A stretch of 64,000 nt of DNA. Origin: Undaria pinnatifida (Eukaryota > Sar > Phaeophyceae > Laminariales > Alariaceae). Positions 23,046 to 32,135 of this stretch are shown piece by piece. The position numbers and the translations under genes are program-made. The stretch is taken from positions 11,617,973-11,681,972 of the forward strand of contig JABAKD010000010.1 in the NCBI GenBank assembly GCA_012845835.1. Reading direction: 5' to 3'. The notes beneath the pieces were generated by a model. The model was not told the DNA's origin. It did no database searches and saw only the letters and a program-made list of their open reading frames with translations. Each line of letters begins with the position of its first letter. Position 1 is the first letter of the stretch.

Positions 23046-23379
23046 CTCAATGGCATGATCGTATACACCAACAGTACTTTATTCGCCTATACTTACTACT
23101 ACTGCGGAATCGTGCCACGTTCGGGGTATTAGTTTTCGTCTGAATGAAGTGGTTTCCAAATTACGGAGCTCCTATTAATAAACAACCCGAAATCGTCGAA
23201 GAGGTAGATGCCAACTTTTTTTGGCATATATATGATTTCTCTTTTGTGCACCCTCTACAGGCCAAGAGATTTTTCATCCGGTATGACATACATTTATTTC
23301 CCTCCATAGCTGTCAGATTTTGTTCCCCTCAGAAACGGGTTTTTTTGTTTCCGCGCACAGACTGACTAACATCACCCTG

Positions 23380-23745
23380 TTGACCCTGATAGCTACACAG
23401 TAGTTGTAAGGGGAGTCGCCGACCTATATCCTTAATGAGGACACACAACTCGTAATACGCGCGATCGGAGTATCACACACAGCTTGCAAAGATGAGTTAC
23501 AGCTTACGCTATACCTACAATGGGACTCGAAGGGTGCGCCAGCTAGCGTTGGGCTGCGAAAGCAACTGAGTTAAATCGACACACGACGCGTATGAAAATA
23601 CGCGGAAGTGTGGTGAGCTAAAGCTTTATTTTTCCCCATCCATCCGCCGGAGGATAAAAAAAAAAAAAAAAAAAAAAATGAGTTTCGACGAAATCTTCGA
23701 TCTCACAGCTGGAGGAGCGTATTTTCATTTTTTATAATATATAGC
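23380..23745 (-). repeat. Rep-B copy interrupted by Rep-D
   Basis: GGGGAGTCGCCGACCTATAT and GATCGGAGTATCACACACAG lie left of the insertion. ATGAGTTTCGACGAAATCTT and ATCTCACAGCTGGAGG lie right of it. Removing 23499-23684 restores a normal Rep-B arm. Confidence 0.85.
23499..23677 (+). mobile_element. Retroposon Rep-D inserted into Rep-B
   Basis: A 179-bp insertion begins ACAGCTTACGCTATACCTAC and ends in a polyA run after CCATCCGCCGGAGGAT. It is flanked by ATGAGTT on both sides (23492-23498 and 23678-23684). PolyA and target duplication identify target-primed reverse transcription. It is 5'-truncated relative to 26683-27488. Confidence 0.88.
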
Positions 23746-24240
23746 AGTTTTGTTTATCCTCCAAATTCAAATTAGTTTTTCTGGGAGAGGTCCCTGAAAA
23801 GGAGGAAATTCCAGAAAAAAACAATGGTTGGTGCACCTGTTAAGGTATTAGTGGGGTATTAGTCCGTTTGACCACTTGCAAAAGGTTAACCAATAGCTTA
23901 CCCAAACTAAGCCTTATAACACTCTCCCCCCCTGAAACGGCGGGATAGCAGGTCGGCCGGATATACGGCGGACCTCTGTCAATATCCAAGCCGTTTCATT
24001 TCCTGGGGATACCAGGAAGAGTATTTTTCAAGTTCGACATGGGGAAAATCTGAAAAGTTTATTATGGTGGATGGTGGGGATCGAACCCACGACCCAAAAA
24101 CCCATGGTCTGTCGACGACGCCATTTGTTAAGGTATTAGTGGGGTATTAGTCTGTTTGACCACTTGCAACTGGTTAACCTATAGCTTACCCAAACTAAGC
24201 CTTATAACACACCTCCATGTATGTCGTAGCACGCGTCTGC
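23745..24240 (+). repeat. Rep-E 3' part split by TRIM copy 4
   Basis: TAGCAGTTTTGTTTATCCTC to TTGGTGCACC (23745-23837) and CACCTCCATG...TCGTAGCACGCGTC (24210-24236) are the two halves. They match the uninterrupted segment at 10740-10806. Confidence 0.75.
23838..24209 (-). mobile_element. TRIM copy 4
   Basis: A 372-bp element with CACC flanks (23834-23837 and 24210-24213). Terminal repeats are 23838-23921 and 24126-24209, and the internal part is 204 bp. The hairpin GAAACGGC...GCCGTTTC spans 23934-23997 with nested stems. The minus strand contains GTGGGTTCGATCCCCAC, a tRNA T-arm with a perfect B-box. No protein is encoded, so mobility would depend on an autonomous LTR element. Confidence 0.9.
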
Positions 24241-24338
24241 GGGGCTGAGCGTTCGAAGCACCCACTCAAATTATCTCGTTCGGGTATTCTTTTTTAAGGT
24301 AGGTGGCATCTTTGTGTGTGTGCTTGTCAAATGAATCG

Positions 24339-24719
24339 TGCTATAAGGCTTACTTTGGGTAAGCTATCGGTTAACCTTTTGCAAGCGGTCAAACGGACTA
24401 GTACCCCACTAATACCTTAACAAATATATGGCGTCGTCTACAGACCATGGGTTTTTGGGGTCGTGGGTTCAAATCCCACCATCCACAATAATAAAGGTTT
24501 TCAGACTTTTCCCATGTCGAACTTGAAAAATACTCTGCCGCGGTATCCCCACGAAGTGAAACCGCTTGGATAGTGACAGGTCCGCGCGTACATGCGGCCG
24601 ACCTGCTATCCCGCCGTTTCAGGGGGGGGGAAGTTAATAAAGGCTTAGTTTGGGTACGCTATGGGTTAACCTTTTGCAAGTGGCCAAAATCGGATTAATA
24701 CCCCACTAATACCTTAGCA
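24339..24719 (+). mobile_element. TRIM copy 5
   Basis: Opposite orientation to copies 1-4, 381 bp, flanked by ATCG (24335-24338 and 24720-24723). Ends are TGCTATAAGG and CCTTAGCA, somewhat mutated. It contains TGGCGTCGTCTACAG and GTGGGTTCAAATCCCAC. Confidence 0.85.
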
Positions 24720-24759
24720 ATCGCTGCTGAGTCACCCCCTCACTCACTGGAGGGGTGCA

Positions 24760-24925
24760 GCAGCAGATTCTAAGAATTTTCTGAGAGAGCTCCTAACAAC
24801 ACGAGGAGCTAGCTCAACATCAACATCTCATCACCCGAAACATTAGAATTACAAAACTACCTCCTCCTCTCGAAGACATTCAACGATTCATTCGTTCGCG
24901 CAACCCGACCAATACAAAGTGTTAA
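24760..24925 (+). repeat. Rep-E 5' part
   Basis: AATTTTCTGAGAGAGCTCCT, then CGAGGAGCTAGCTCAA and CGAAGACATT...GCGCAACCCGACC. The same block is at 34665-34760. Confidence 0.7.
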
Positions 24926-24934
24926 ATTAAAGGT

Positions 24935-25200
24935 GGGGGACACAGAGTGCCCCCTGCAGGTCTGCCAATTGAGCAGGTCCTCGGAGAGTACTCACTTTCG
25001 TTCCTTCGCAGAGATGTAGCTTTATTCGTTTCCACCAGAGCCCGGGATAGCTTCTGAGATCGGAGGCACGTGCCTCCGATCTACTTCTAACTTTCCCGAA
25101 TATAAAACGCCAACCTTATCATACGAAACCCATCCAAATGATCTCAAATTCGGATACCTACAGGCCTTTCGAGGCCGTATCTTAACAAAAGACAGAGGCA
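24935..25200 (-). repeat. Rep-J copy, minus orientation
   Basis: Inverted relative to 41925-42165. Shared blocks include CAGAGTGCCCCCTGCAGG, GGAGGCACGTGCCTCC (palindromic) and AGGCCTTTCGAGGCCGTATC. Confidence 0.75.
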
Positions 25201-25219
25201 GCACATTTCGCCTGTCTGT

Positions 25220-26350
25220 GTGATAAAATGGTCTCTGAATGAACGGTGGGGCTTCTCGACCCAAAATCGTCGGGAAAAAAAGCCATCTTTTTTCTGCGCG
25301 TATTTTTTTGTTGTTGCACATACCTAGTTCATGGGATTTTTTCGTTCATCCGGCAGCAGTTTCGATTTTCTCTCCACAATAATTCAGCTTTTTTTTAGGT
25401 GACCAGCATGATGTCTTAATTAACCCCTTTCTTTAGAGCCCCCAAATCCCTCCCTATCCTAACTTCAAGTAAAATTGTCCCCCAAAAAGGGTTCCAGTTG
25501 TGAAGCTCCTAACGTGGGGAGCCTGAGCAAAAAATAAAAACACGTCGCGGTACGTCCATCGTAGCACGCATCTAAAACACGTAATATTATACTGGCGAAA
25601 AACATCATGAGACGCGCGTGCTACGAACGATAGAGATGCACCACATTTTTTTTCTTAATACTACCTCTCACTTTCGGAGCTTAAGACACGTCCTTCTTTT
25701 AAATACCCCCAAAAAACTGATTTTTGGGAGGAAAAAAAAATCAAACACTGCTGACCGTACGAACAATCCCATGCCCTATCAACAGGTACACAACGAGAAC
25801 CATCCATGAAGAAGGAACGTCATAATATGAGCTGTGTCCGACGATTTTGGGCAAATAATGAGCCCCGCGTCAGGCAGAAACCGTTTTACCGACGAAAAGT
25901 GCTTCCTACGTCTAGACCTATCGTGGCACGCGTGCAGACCAACCTGCATGTATGTAGCTACCCACTTGAGGACCTCCCTCTGTACCGACGCGTGCTGCGA
26001 TGATAAGATAAGAGGTAGCGCTTTTCGTGTGAAAAAATGGTTTTTGAATGGCGGGGCTCCTGAGGTCCTTGATTAACCTCAAAATCGTCAGAAATAGGCC
26101 ATTTCGTTCACTTTTGCATGATTCTCGCATTATTTATGTGTATGTTATAAGGCTTAGTTTGGGATGTTTCATCCGAGGTGTCGTACAAGTAGTAGTAGTT
26201 TTTTTTTCTTCTCCAACTCAGTTTTTGCGGTTAACAAAGGACATGTCTTAAGCTCCTAAATTGAGGAACCTTGAAGAAAAAAAGTTGTGCATCTCTCAAA
26301 TCGTAGCACGCGTCAAACGGTCAAGGAACGTTTTCGGGGCAAAAAGAGTG
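25220..26350 (+). repeat. Rep-E copies, at least two
   Basis: CTGAATGAACGGTGGGGCTT near 25233 and TTGAATGGCGGGGCTCCTGA near 26042 are cores. GCACGCGTGCAGACC, TTTCATCCG and AAAAAGTTGTGCATCTCTC follow in family order. A TRIM-end-like fragment TTATAAGGCTTAGTTTGGG sits at 26146-26164. Confidence 0.6.
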
Positions 26351-26682
26351 CAGCAACCCCTGTACGCTGTGGGATGACTTTGCTACTCGTTTACAGAACG
26401 CCGGAGGTGCCCACGTATAAGTAACGAAAACTGGTGCTTGCTGCGGCTGGGGGCTGCAATGAATGTCGAGAACACGGCATGAATTTTACCACACGATAAA
26501 AAAACGAGCGGGGAAAGACGCGACAAACGAATATATATATATTCATATATATACATATATATTAACCAGCATATTATTTTTCGATGTGCGTTCGTGTATA
26601 TTGAGCGCATGCATGCATTTTTTTTATATAATTGCTTCAAATTCGTCGGCGGTGGTGAGTGGTGAGTTCGATCAATTTAAGG

Positions 26683-27488
26683 TACCGAGGACCAACGCCC
26701 GAATGGGTAGGGTGGACCGTAACTGGACCAAGTCCGGCGGAAGGCCATCTTCCATGGCCAGGGGTTTTGTTAGTGGGTGAGCTTGCGCAAGTCCCACACT
26801 ACCCGGAAAGATGACATTCCGGGTGGCTGTCTCCACCGAAACTGACCCTCAAGGGACAGGCCGGGTCGACATGCACACGCATCCGTATACAACGGCAGCT
26901 TGCGCTGCCGGGGTTGAAACGAAGACCACTGATGATAGGGACAGCTTACGCTATAATACCTACAATGGGACCCGAAGGGTGCGCCAGCTAGCGTTGGGCT
27001 GCGAAAGCAGCTGAGTTAAATCGACACACGACGCGTGTGAAAATACGTGGAAGTGTGGTGAGCTAATGTTATCAGGCTTAGTTTGGGTAAGCTATTGGTT
27101 GACCAGTTGCAAGTGGTCAAACGGACTAATACCCCACTAATTCCTTAACAAATGGCGTCGTCGGCAGAACCATGGGCTTTTGGGTCGTGGGTTCGATCCC
27201 CACCATCCACAATAATAAACTTTTCAGAATTTCTCCTTGTCGAACTTGAAAAATACTCTCCCCGGTATGCCCAGGAAATGAAACGGCTTGGATATTGACA
27301 GGTCCGCCGTATATCCGGCCGACCTGCTATCCCGCCGTTTCAGGGGGGGAGAGTCTTATAAGGCTTAGTTTGGGTAAGCTATTGGTTAACCAGTTGCAAG
27401 TGGTCAAACGGACTAATACCCCACTAATTCCTTAACACTAAAGCTTTATTTTTCCCCATCCGCCGGAGGATGAAAGAAAAAAAAAAAA
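26683..27488 (+). mobile_element. Long Rep-D retroposon with 52-bp target duplication and nested TRIM
   Basis: Starts TACCGAGGACCAACGCCC and ends CCGCCGGAGGATGAAAG plus polyA. Identical 52-bp direct repeats flank it (26631-26682 and 27489-27540, starting ATTGCTTCAAATTCG). It shares the 3' part with 23499-23677. Without the TRIM it is about 430 bp. An open frame at 26811-27014 ends in GTRRVRQLALGCESS; it has no known domain. This appears to be the longest Rep-D copy in the window. Confidence 0.85.
27067..27437 (+). mobile_element. TRIM copy 6, nested in Rep-D
   Basis: A 371-bp element flanked by CTAA (27063-27066 and 27438-27441). The empty site is preserved at 23606-23625, where GGTGAGCTAAAGCTTTAT is continuous. 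On the plus strand the order is terminal repeat, TGGCGTCGTCGGCAG, GTGGGTTCGATCCCCAC, hairpin, AGGGGGGGAGAG, terminal repeat. Confidence 0.93.
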
Positions 27489-27540
27489 ATTGCTTCAAAT
27501 TCGTCGGCGGTGGTGAGTGGTGAGTTCGATCAATTTAAGG

Positions 27541-28425
27541 GTCGATGGTCGTATTTGCAAGCTGCGCGATACCCCGGCGTTGCGTTTTTACAGAGATGTA
27601 TATTATTGTTCTTGAAGATATTACTGTATACACGGTTGATCTCGAGCATTGATTGGGAGCCCCCTCCCCCCTCCTCCCCCCCCTCCCCCCCCATCCCATT
27701 ATTTTCTTTGCGCTTTTTCTCCAGCTACCTTTTCGTGACTTTCGTGACTCAGATGCGGGGTAACATAGCAGGTGCTCCTTCCCCCTCCCCTCCCCACTGC
27801 AGCGGTGCACGCTTTCAGCTTTATAGTGAGAAGGGCTCAAGATTTCTTGCCTATTGCTCGGGAATGCTGATTGAACCCATTTAACGTCAACAAAAGGCTA
27901 AAAAGGACGAGGAGCGTAACCGGGCAAATGCCATAAAGGGGGGGGCGTCTCCCTTGTGTTTCCTCGGGGATAAGGAGAGGAGTGCTAGAGGAGTGTTCAT
28001 AACTGAAGCTTGCCAGAGTGTACCAGGTAATATCATTGATAGCTAAAACAATATGAATAGTCCTCGTCCAGGAGAAATACAATCTTCTGTTGTTGTTGTG
28101 CTGTTGACAGCAAGTCTACACATCAAAAACGTCAGACAAAGGAATCGAAATAACAAAGCCAGGCAATAGTCGAGACAGCAGATAAAGTCAAGATTAGATA
28201 GTAAACGTCGGATAGGGACAGACAGAAATACTTTTTTACTCTCATGTATGTGTTTCAGAGACCCTATTGCTTGTTGACAATGAATGGGGAACACGAAGCA
28301 TCTAGTCAAGACGACAACGACGGACGATACGCCCGGATAATACATCAAGAGAGCAGCGAGTCAAGATAGATAGTAAACGTCAAAGGCAGACAGACGTTTT
28401 CTACAAAAAAATAGAGGTACCACTC
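27541..28425. other. Rep-C-like and Rep-B-like fragments, no gene recognised
   Basis: GTATTTGCAAGCTGCGCGATAC at 27550 resembles a Rep-B variant, and 27680-27840 resembles Rep-C. AGATAGTAAACGTC recurs at about 28195 and 28367. No coding frame is supported. Confidence 0.35.
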
Positions 28426-28429
28426 TTCG

Positions 28430-28695
28430 TCTGTGTTGGTTTCTGAACGACGAGGCTCTTTATCCCAAAATCGTCGGAAAATAAATAAATAATAGGCCAT
28501 TGTTTTGAACGACTTTCGTCGTGTACCTAGGCCATTGAGATTTGTCAACCGGTAGCGGTTTTATTTTTCTGCATACATTAATCAGTTATATTATGGGAGA
28601 GGTCTTAAGCTGCCCAAGTCTGAGGAACACCTCAGTCAGAAAAAAAAAAGTGGTAGTAGTGCACACCTCTGTCGTAGCACGCGTCGACAAAAACT
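28430..28695 (+). repeat. Rep-E copy
   Basis: TTCTGAACGACGAGGCTC...AATCGTCGG, then CCGGTAGCGGTTTTATTTTT, TCTTAAGCTGCCCAAG and GTCGTAGCACGCGTCG. Confidence 0.7.
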
Positions 28696-29299
28696 AGTTT
28701 TTTTGTTGCTGTTTTTTCGTCTTCATTCAGAGATCCCAGCGTTGGCAACGGGGAATACGAGGCACCTGCCCCCAGTGTGGTGGTAATCCGAGTGGGGGAT
28801 GCGTGGTTGGTCGGTGTTGGGAAGCGTGCTCCTCATGGGTTCCGGTGCCCTTGTTTGGTCTCTCGTCATGGCTCGCTGGATAGACTCAAAAACTTATACA
28901 TTATTTCCTCTTCATTGGACTCTAAAAGACAGACAACACAGGCCCTTGGCACACGGTAGTGCAGGGCAGAGCAAGTATAGCAGGTACAGCTGGTAGAGCA
29001 AGTAGAGCAGGTAGTGAGATGTGGGGCGTCCTGCTTGTCCCATCATCGTCACCTACATTATCGCCCATCTATGATGGCCTTGGCGTGAATGTGACATCTA
29101 ATGTCACGTGGTTTCACCTCAACCATGACATGGTTTCACGTCGAATCTATAAACTATCCTTCTACGGAGGGCACTCCATTCCACCAGCGAATAAAAAGCT
29201 TTTTGCACGAGGCAACCTCACTACTAATAGTATAATGTTTCAACCGCAAAGAAAAAAAAAAAGGACGCAGGCTACGATAGAGGTACAAGCACTTTTCGT

Positions 29300-29935
29300 G
29301 TGAAATGTTGTCTAAATGACGGGGCTCTTCCTTAACCCACAATCGTCGGAAAATAGAGGTATTAAGGTATACCGTTTTTTGGCTGAAATGTATTCTGAAT
29401 GACGGAGGGGTTCTTCCTTAACCCCCGATCGTCGGAGAATAGAGTTGTCAAGGTGTACCGTTTTTTCGCTGAAATGTTTTCTGAATGACGGGGCTCTTCA
29501 TTAACCCACAATCGTCGGAAATAGAGGTATTAAGGTATACCGTTTTTTGGCTGAAATTCTTTCTGAATGACGGGGCTCTTTCTTAACCCCCAATCGTCGG
29601 AAAATAGAGGTATTAAGGTATAACGTTTTTTGGCTGAAATGCTTTCTGAATGACGGGACTCTTTCTTAACCCCCAATCGTCGGAAATAGAGGTACTAAGG
29701 TGTACCTTTTTTTGGCTGAAATGTTTTCTGAATGACGGGGCTTTTTAACCCACAATCGTCGGAAATAGAGATAATAAGGTATACCGTTTTTTGGCTGAAA
29801 TGGTTTTTGAATGACGGGGGCTCCTCAACCCACAATCGTCGGAAATAGAGGTACTAAGGTGTACCTTTTTTATTGGCAAAACGGTTTCTGAATAACGGGC
29901 TCTTCCTTAACCCACAATCGTCGGGAAAAATATAT
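29300..29935 (+). repeat. Tandem array of the Rep-E core, eight units of about 84 bp
   Basis: Each unit runs CTGAATGACGGGGCTCTTCC, TTAACCCACAATCGTCGG, AAATAGAGGTATTAAGG and TATACCGTTTTTTGGCTGAA. GACGGGG and CGTCGG allow a small hairpin per unit. The last unit leads into a complete Rep-E 3' part to 30130, so the array is an expansion inside one Rep-E copy. Confidence 0.9.
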
Positions 29936-30130
29936 ATAATGGGCCATTTTTTTTCCCCATGATCTTCTCGTCGTGTACCTGAGGCCATGGGATTTTTCAT
30001 CCGGTACGTAGCAGTTTTATTTTCCTCCAAATCAGTTTTTGGAAGCAGGGTGTCTCAAGCTCCCGAATCGAGGACGAGTATCTTTAAGAAAAAAAGTGGT
30101 GCACATCTATCGTGTAGCACGCGTCAAGTA
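29936..30130 (+). repeat. Rep-E 3' part following the array
   Basis: GGGATTTTTCATCCGGTACG, GTCTCAAGCTCCCGAATCGA and GTGGTGCACATCTATCGTG are in family order. Confidence 0.75.
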
Positions 30131-30144
30131 TGCTAGTATTTATA

Positions 30145-30850
30145 GGAAGACCCGTATTTTTGGGAGGTTCAGGCTCGCCAAGGCGTCTTTTGCCCTTACC
30201 ACACTGCGTTTTAGTGTCAGGGGGGCGGTCAGTCAAGGGATCAACACATGCCTTACTCTACTAGTTTTAGCGTAAGGAGTCGCAAGTCACATGGCCAAAC
30301 TGCGGTCTCCTATTCATAGCATATTTGCGAAAACAAAATGGCTCGAAAACGCCCATGTGTATGGAAACGCGGCGCAATACGTCGGCAGGACGTTCCTGCG
30401 CGCATGAGACATACCGACAGCGGCGCTCCTATGGTTAATGCACACCACGAGTACCAGCAAATAAAAACAGACAAAAAAACAAAAAAAAACAAGAGCCTGA
30501 AAAGTTCAGGGCGCTTTGGGTGCGCCAAGGCCTCTTTTGTCCTCGCTATACTATTCATAGTATTAGTGTAGGGGGGCGGCCAGTCAACGGCTCAACATGT
30601 GCTTACTTTCTACCTAGATTTAGTGCACGGGACGGTCCAAGTCAAATGGTCAAACTGCGGTCTCCTACTAACATTAATAGCACATTTGCAAAAAAAAAAT
30701 GATTCGAAAACGCCTCTATATATGGAAACGCGGCGCAATACGTCGGCAGGACGTTCCCGGGTGCATGAGACATGCCGACAGCGGCGCTCCCATGACCAAT
30801 CAACCAAAAGTACCAGGACAAAACAGGACAACAAAAAAAAAGGCAACACA
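30145..30850 (+). repeat. Tandem duplication of about 355 bp
   Basis: Two units begin near 30150 and 30500. Shared blocks include CGCCAAGGC(G/C)TCTTTTG, CAAACTGCGGTCTCCTA, GGAAACGCGGCGCAATACGT and GACAGCGGCGCTCC. Frames inside are similar in both units (KRGAIRRQDVPxxMRHxDSG), but they are short and start in repeat DNA. Confidence 0.75.
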
Positions 30851-31159
30851 ACCCGAAAAATTAAACAATTTTCCAGGCTATCAGTGACACTCTTACGATC
30901 AACTACGGGTACTACGGCAGGACAAGACAGAAAAGAAGGCCAGACGCGAGCCTGAAAACAACAGATTGACCTTCAGCTTTCTTCCGAGAGTACTTATTCC
31001 ACTGCGAGCAAAACAAAAGGAGGAGTCGACCACTCACGGGCAGCTCCTGATGTCAGAACACAGCTTTGCTCCAACTCCAACCTCCCCCCCCCCTTCCCGA
31101 TATCGCGACTGCTCACTTGCTGTTACCCAACTTCAACCTCCAAGGTCCACAACACTGTT

Positions 31160-31345
31160 ATCATGTCAATATTTGGAAGGGAGTGTCTAGTAGGGTAAAC
31201 ACACTCTGCGGTACCCGGGTAACAAACCTGGTTGTTTGGGTCTTACTCGGGTTAGTGTCCAGGTACTCGGGTATGTACCCGGGTAACCCTAGAGTACTCG
31301 GGTAGGTACCCAGGTACCTCTAGAGTACTCGGGTAGGTACCCGGG
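31160..31345 (+). repeat. TACCCGGGTA minisatellite after a purine tract
   Basis: TGGAAGGGAGTGTCTAGTAGGG at 31170 resembles a purine tract plus LTR start, but there is no other support for an element. From 31235 a palindromic unit AGAGTACTCGGGTAGGTACC recurs four or so times. Confidence 0.55.
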
Positions 31346-31349
31346 TATC

Positions 31350-32072
31350 CTCAGCGTATAAACCCTACTAAATACACCCTTGGAATACTCATGTATTCAC
31401 ACGTCGTCTATACCTTTCGGCTCCAATGCTACTGATAAACATCTCAAGAAAAAAATACGTTCCAAGCGGACTACAAAAAAAAACGTTCTGATTGAGCGTA
31501 TACGTCCAGCATCTAACACCACAGGGGAGGGGGAAACAAAAAACCGCCTCCTCGCGGGGAAATAAAACATAAAAGGGCGTTTGGGCTACTGAGAGTCGCC
31601 AAAGTCTGTCATTTGGTTGGGTGCCGGACACACAGCAGTAAATGCCAGCGAGCAGCAGCGGCGGGTTTCCCATTGTAAACGAAGGCGTGTCTCCAACCTG
31701 TGACGCGACGCGCGACGCCTCAGATACACCCAAAAGGTCTTGAACATTTTGTTCATTGGCTCCCCGTGTTTCACCTAAAAACGTCGACGTCCACAAAGAA
31801 AAACAATCCGAATACGTGCGAGTGCGCACCACCCAACAGAAGAAACATGGTTTTTGCAGCACGAGTACACACCACCTAACCACAAAATAAAAACGGTTTT
31901 GTAGCCTCTAGGAAGACTCGTATACTCGTGTGCAAGGAGCTACAGAGAACGAGCTATCGAAGGTGGTGGCTCGTTTCTCCTCCCGTGCCGGTGGGTACGT
32001 GGGTAGGTGGGTGGGTGGGTGGGCGGGTGCACGATGGACCCCCCTTTGCACATCACCGCTGACGCATTCCAT
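31350..32072. other. Region 3' of the kinase gene
   Basis: Contains a 164-codon minus frame (31389-31883) without recognised motifs, and a GTGGGTAGGTGG repeat at 31992-32026. The 3' UTR of the kinase should lie just below 32073, but I see no clear AATAAA at a usual distance. Confidence 0.3.
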
Positions 32073-32135
32073 TCAGCGTGCCTGCAGAAGGGATTCAAGT
32101 CCCATATCTGCCGCTACCCTTGTTGTTAACAGAAT
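32073..32135 (-). CDS. Terminal exon of the tandem kinase gene
   Basis: A 20-codon exon plus TGA follows a strong acceptor (CTCTCGTTTTTCAG). It reads ILLTTR, then VAADMG, then LESLLQAR and stop. Spliced phase 0 to the previous exon it gives AAIQS followed by ILLTTR, which parallels the GAILTTM region of CaMKII just after NARRKL. The protein therefore ends soon after the regulatory helix, with no association domain or EF-hands. The intron before it is 615 bp and very GC-rich. Confidence 0.75.
   Translation of the reverse strand: MLLTTRVAADMGLESLLQAR

Noticed and set aside
29300-29935. CRISPR-like array
   Set aside because: Units are contiguous 84-bp tandem repeats without unique spacers, in a spliced eukaryotic genome.
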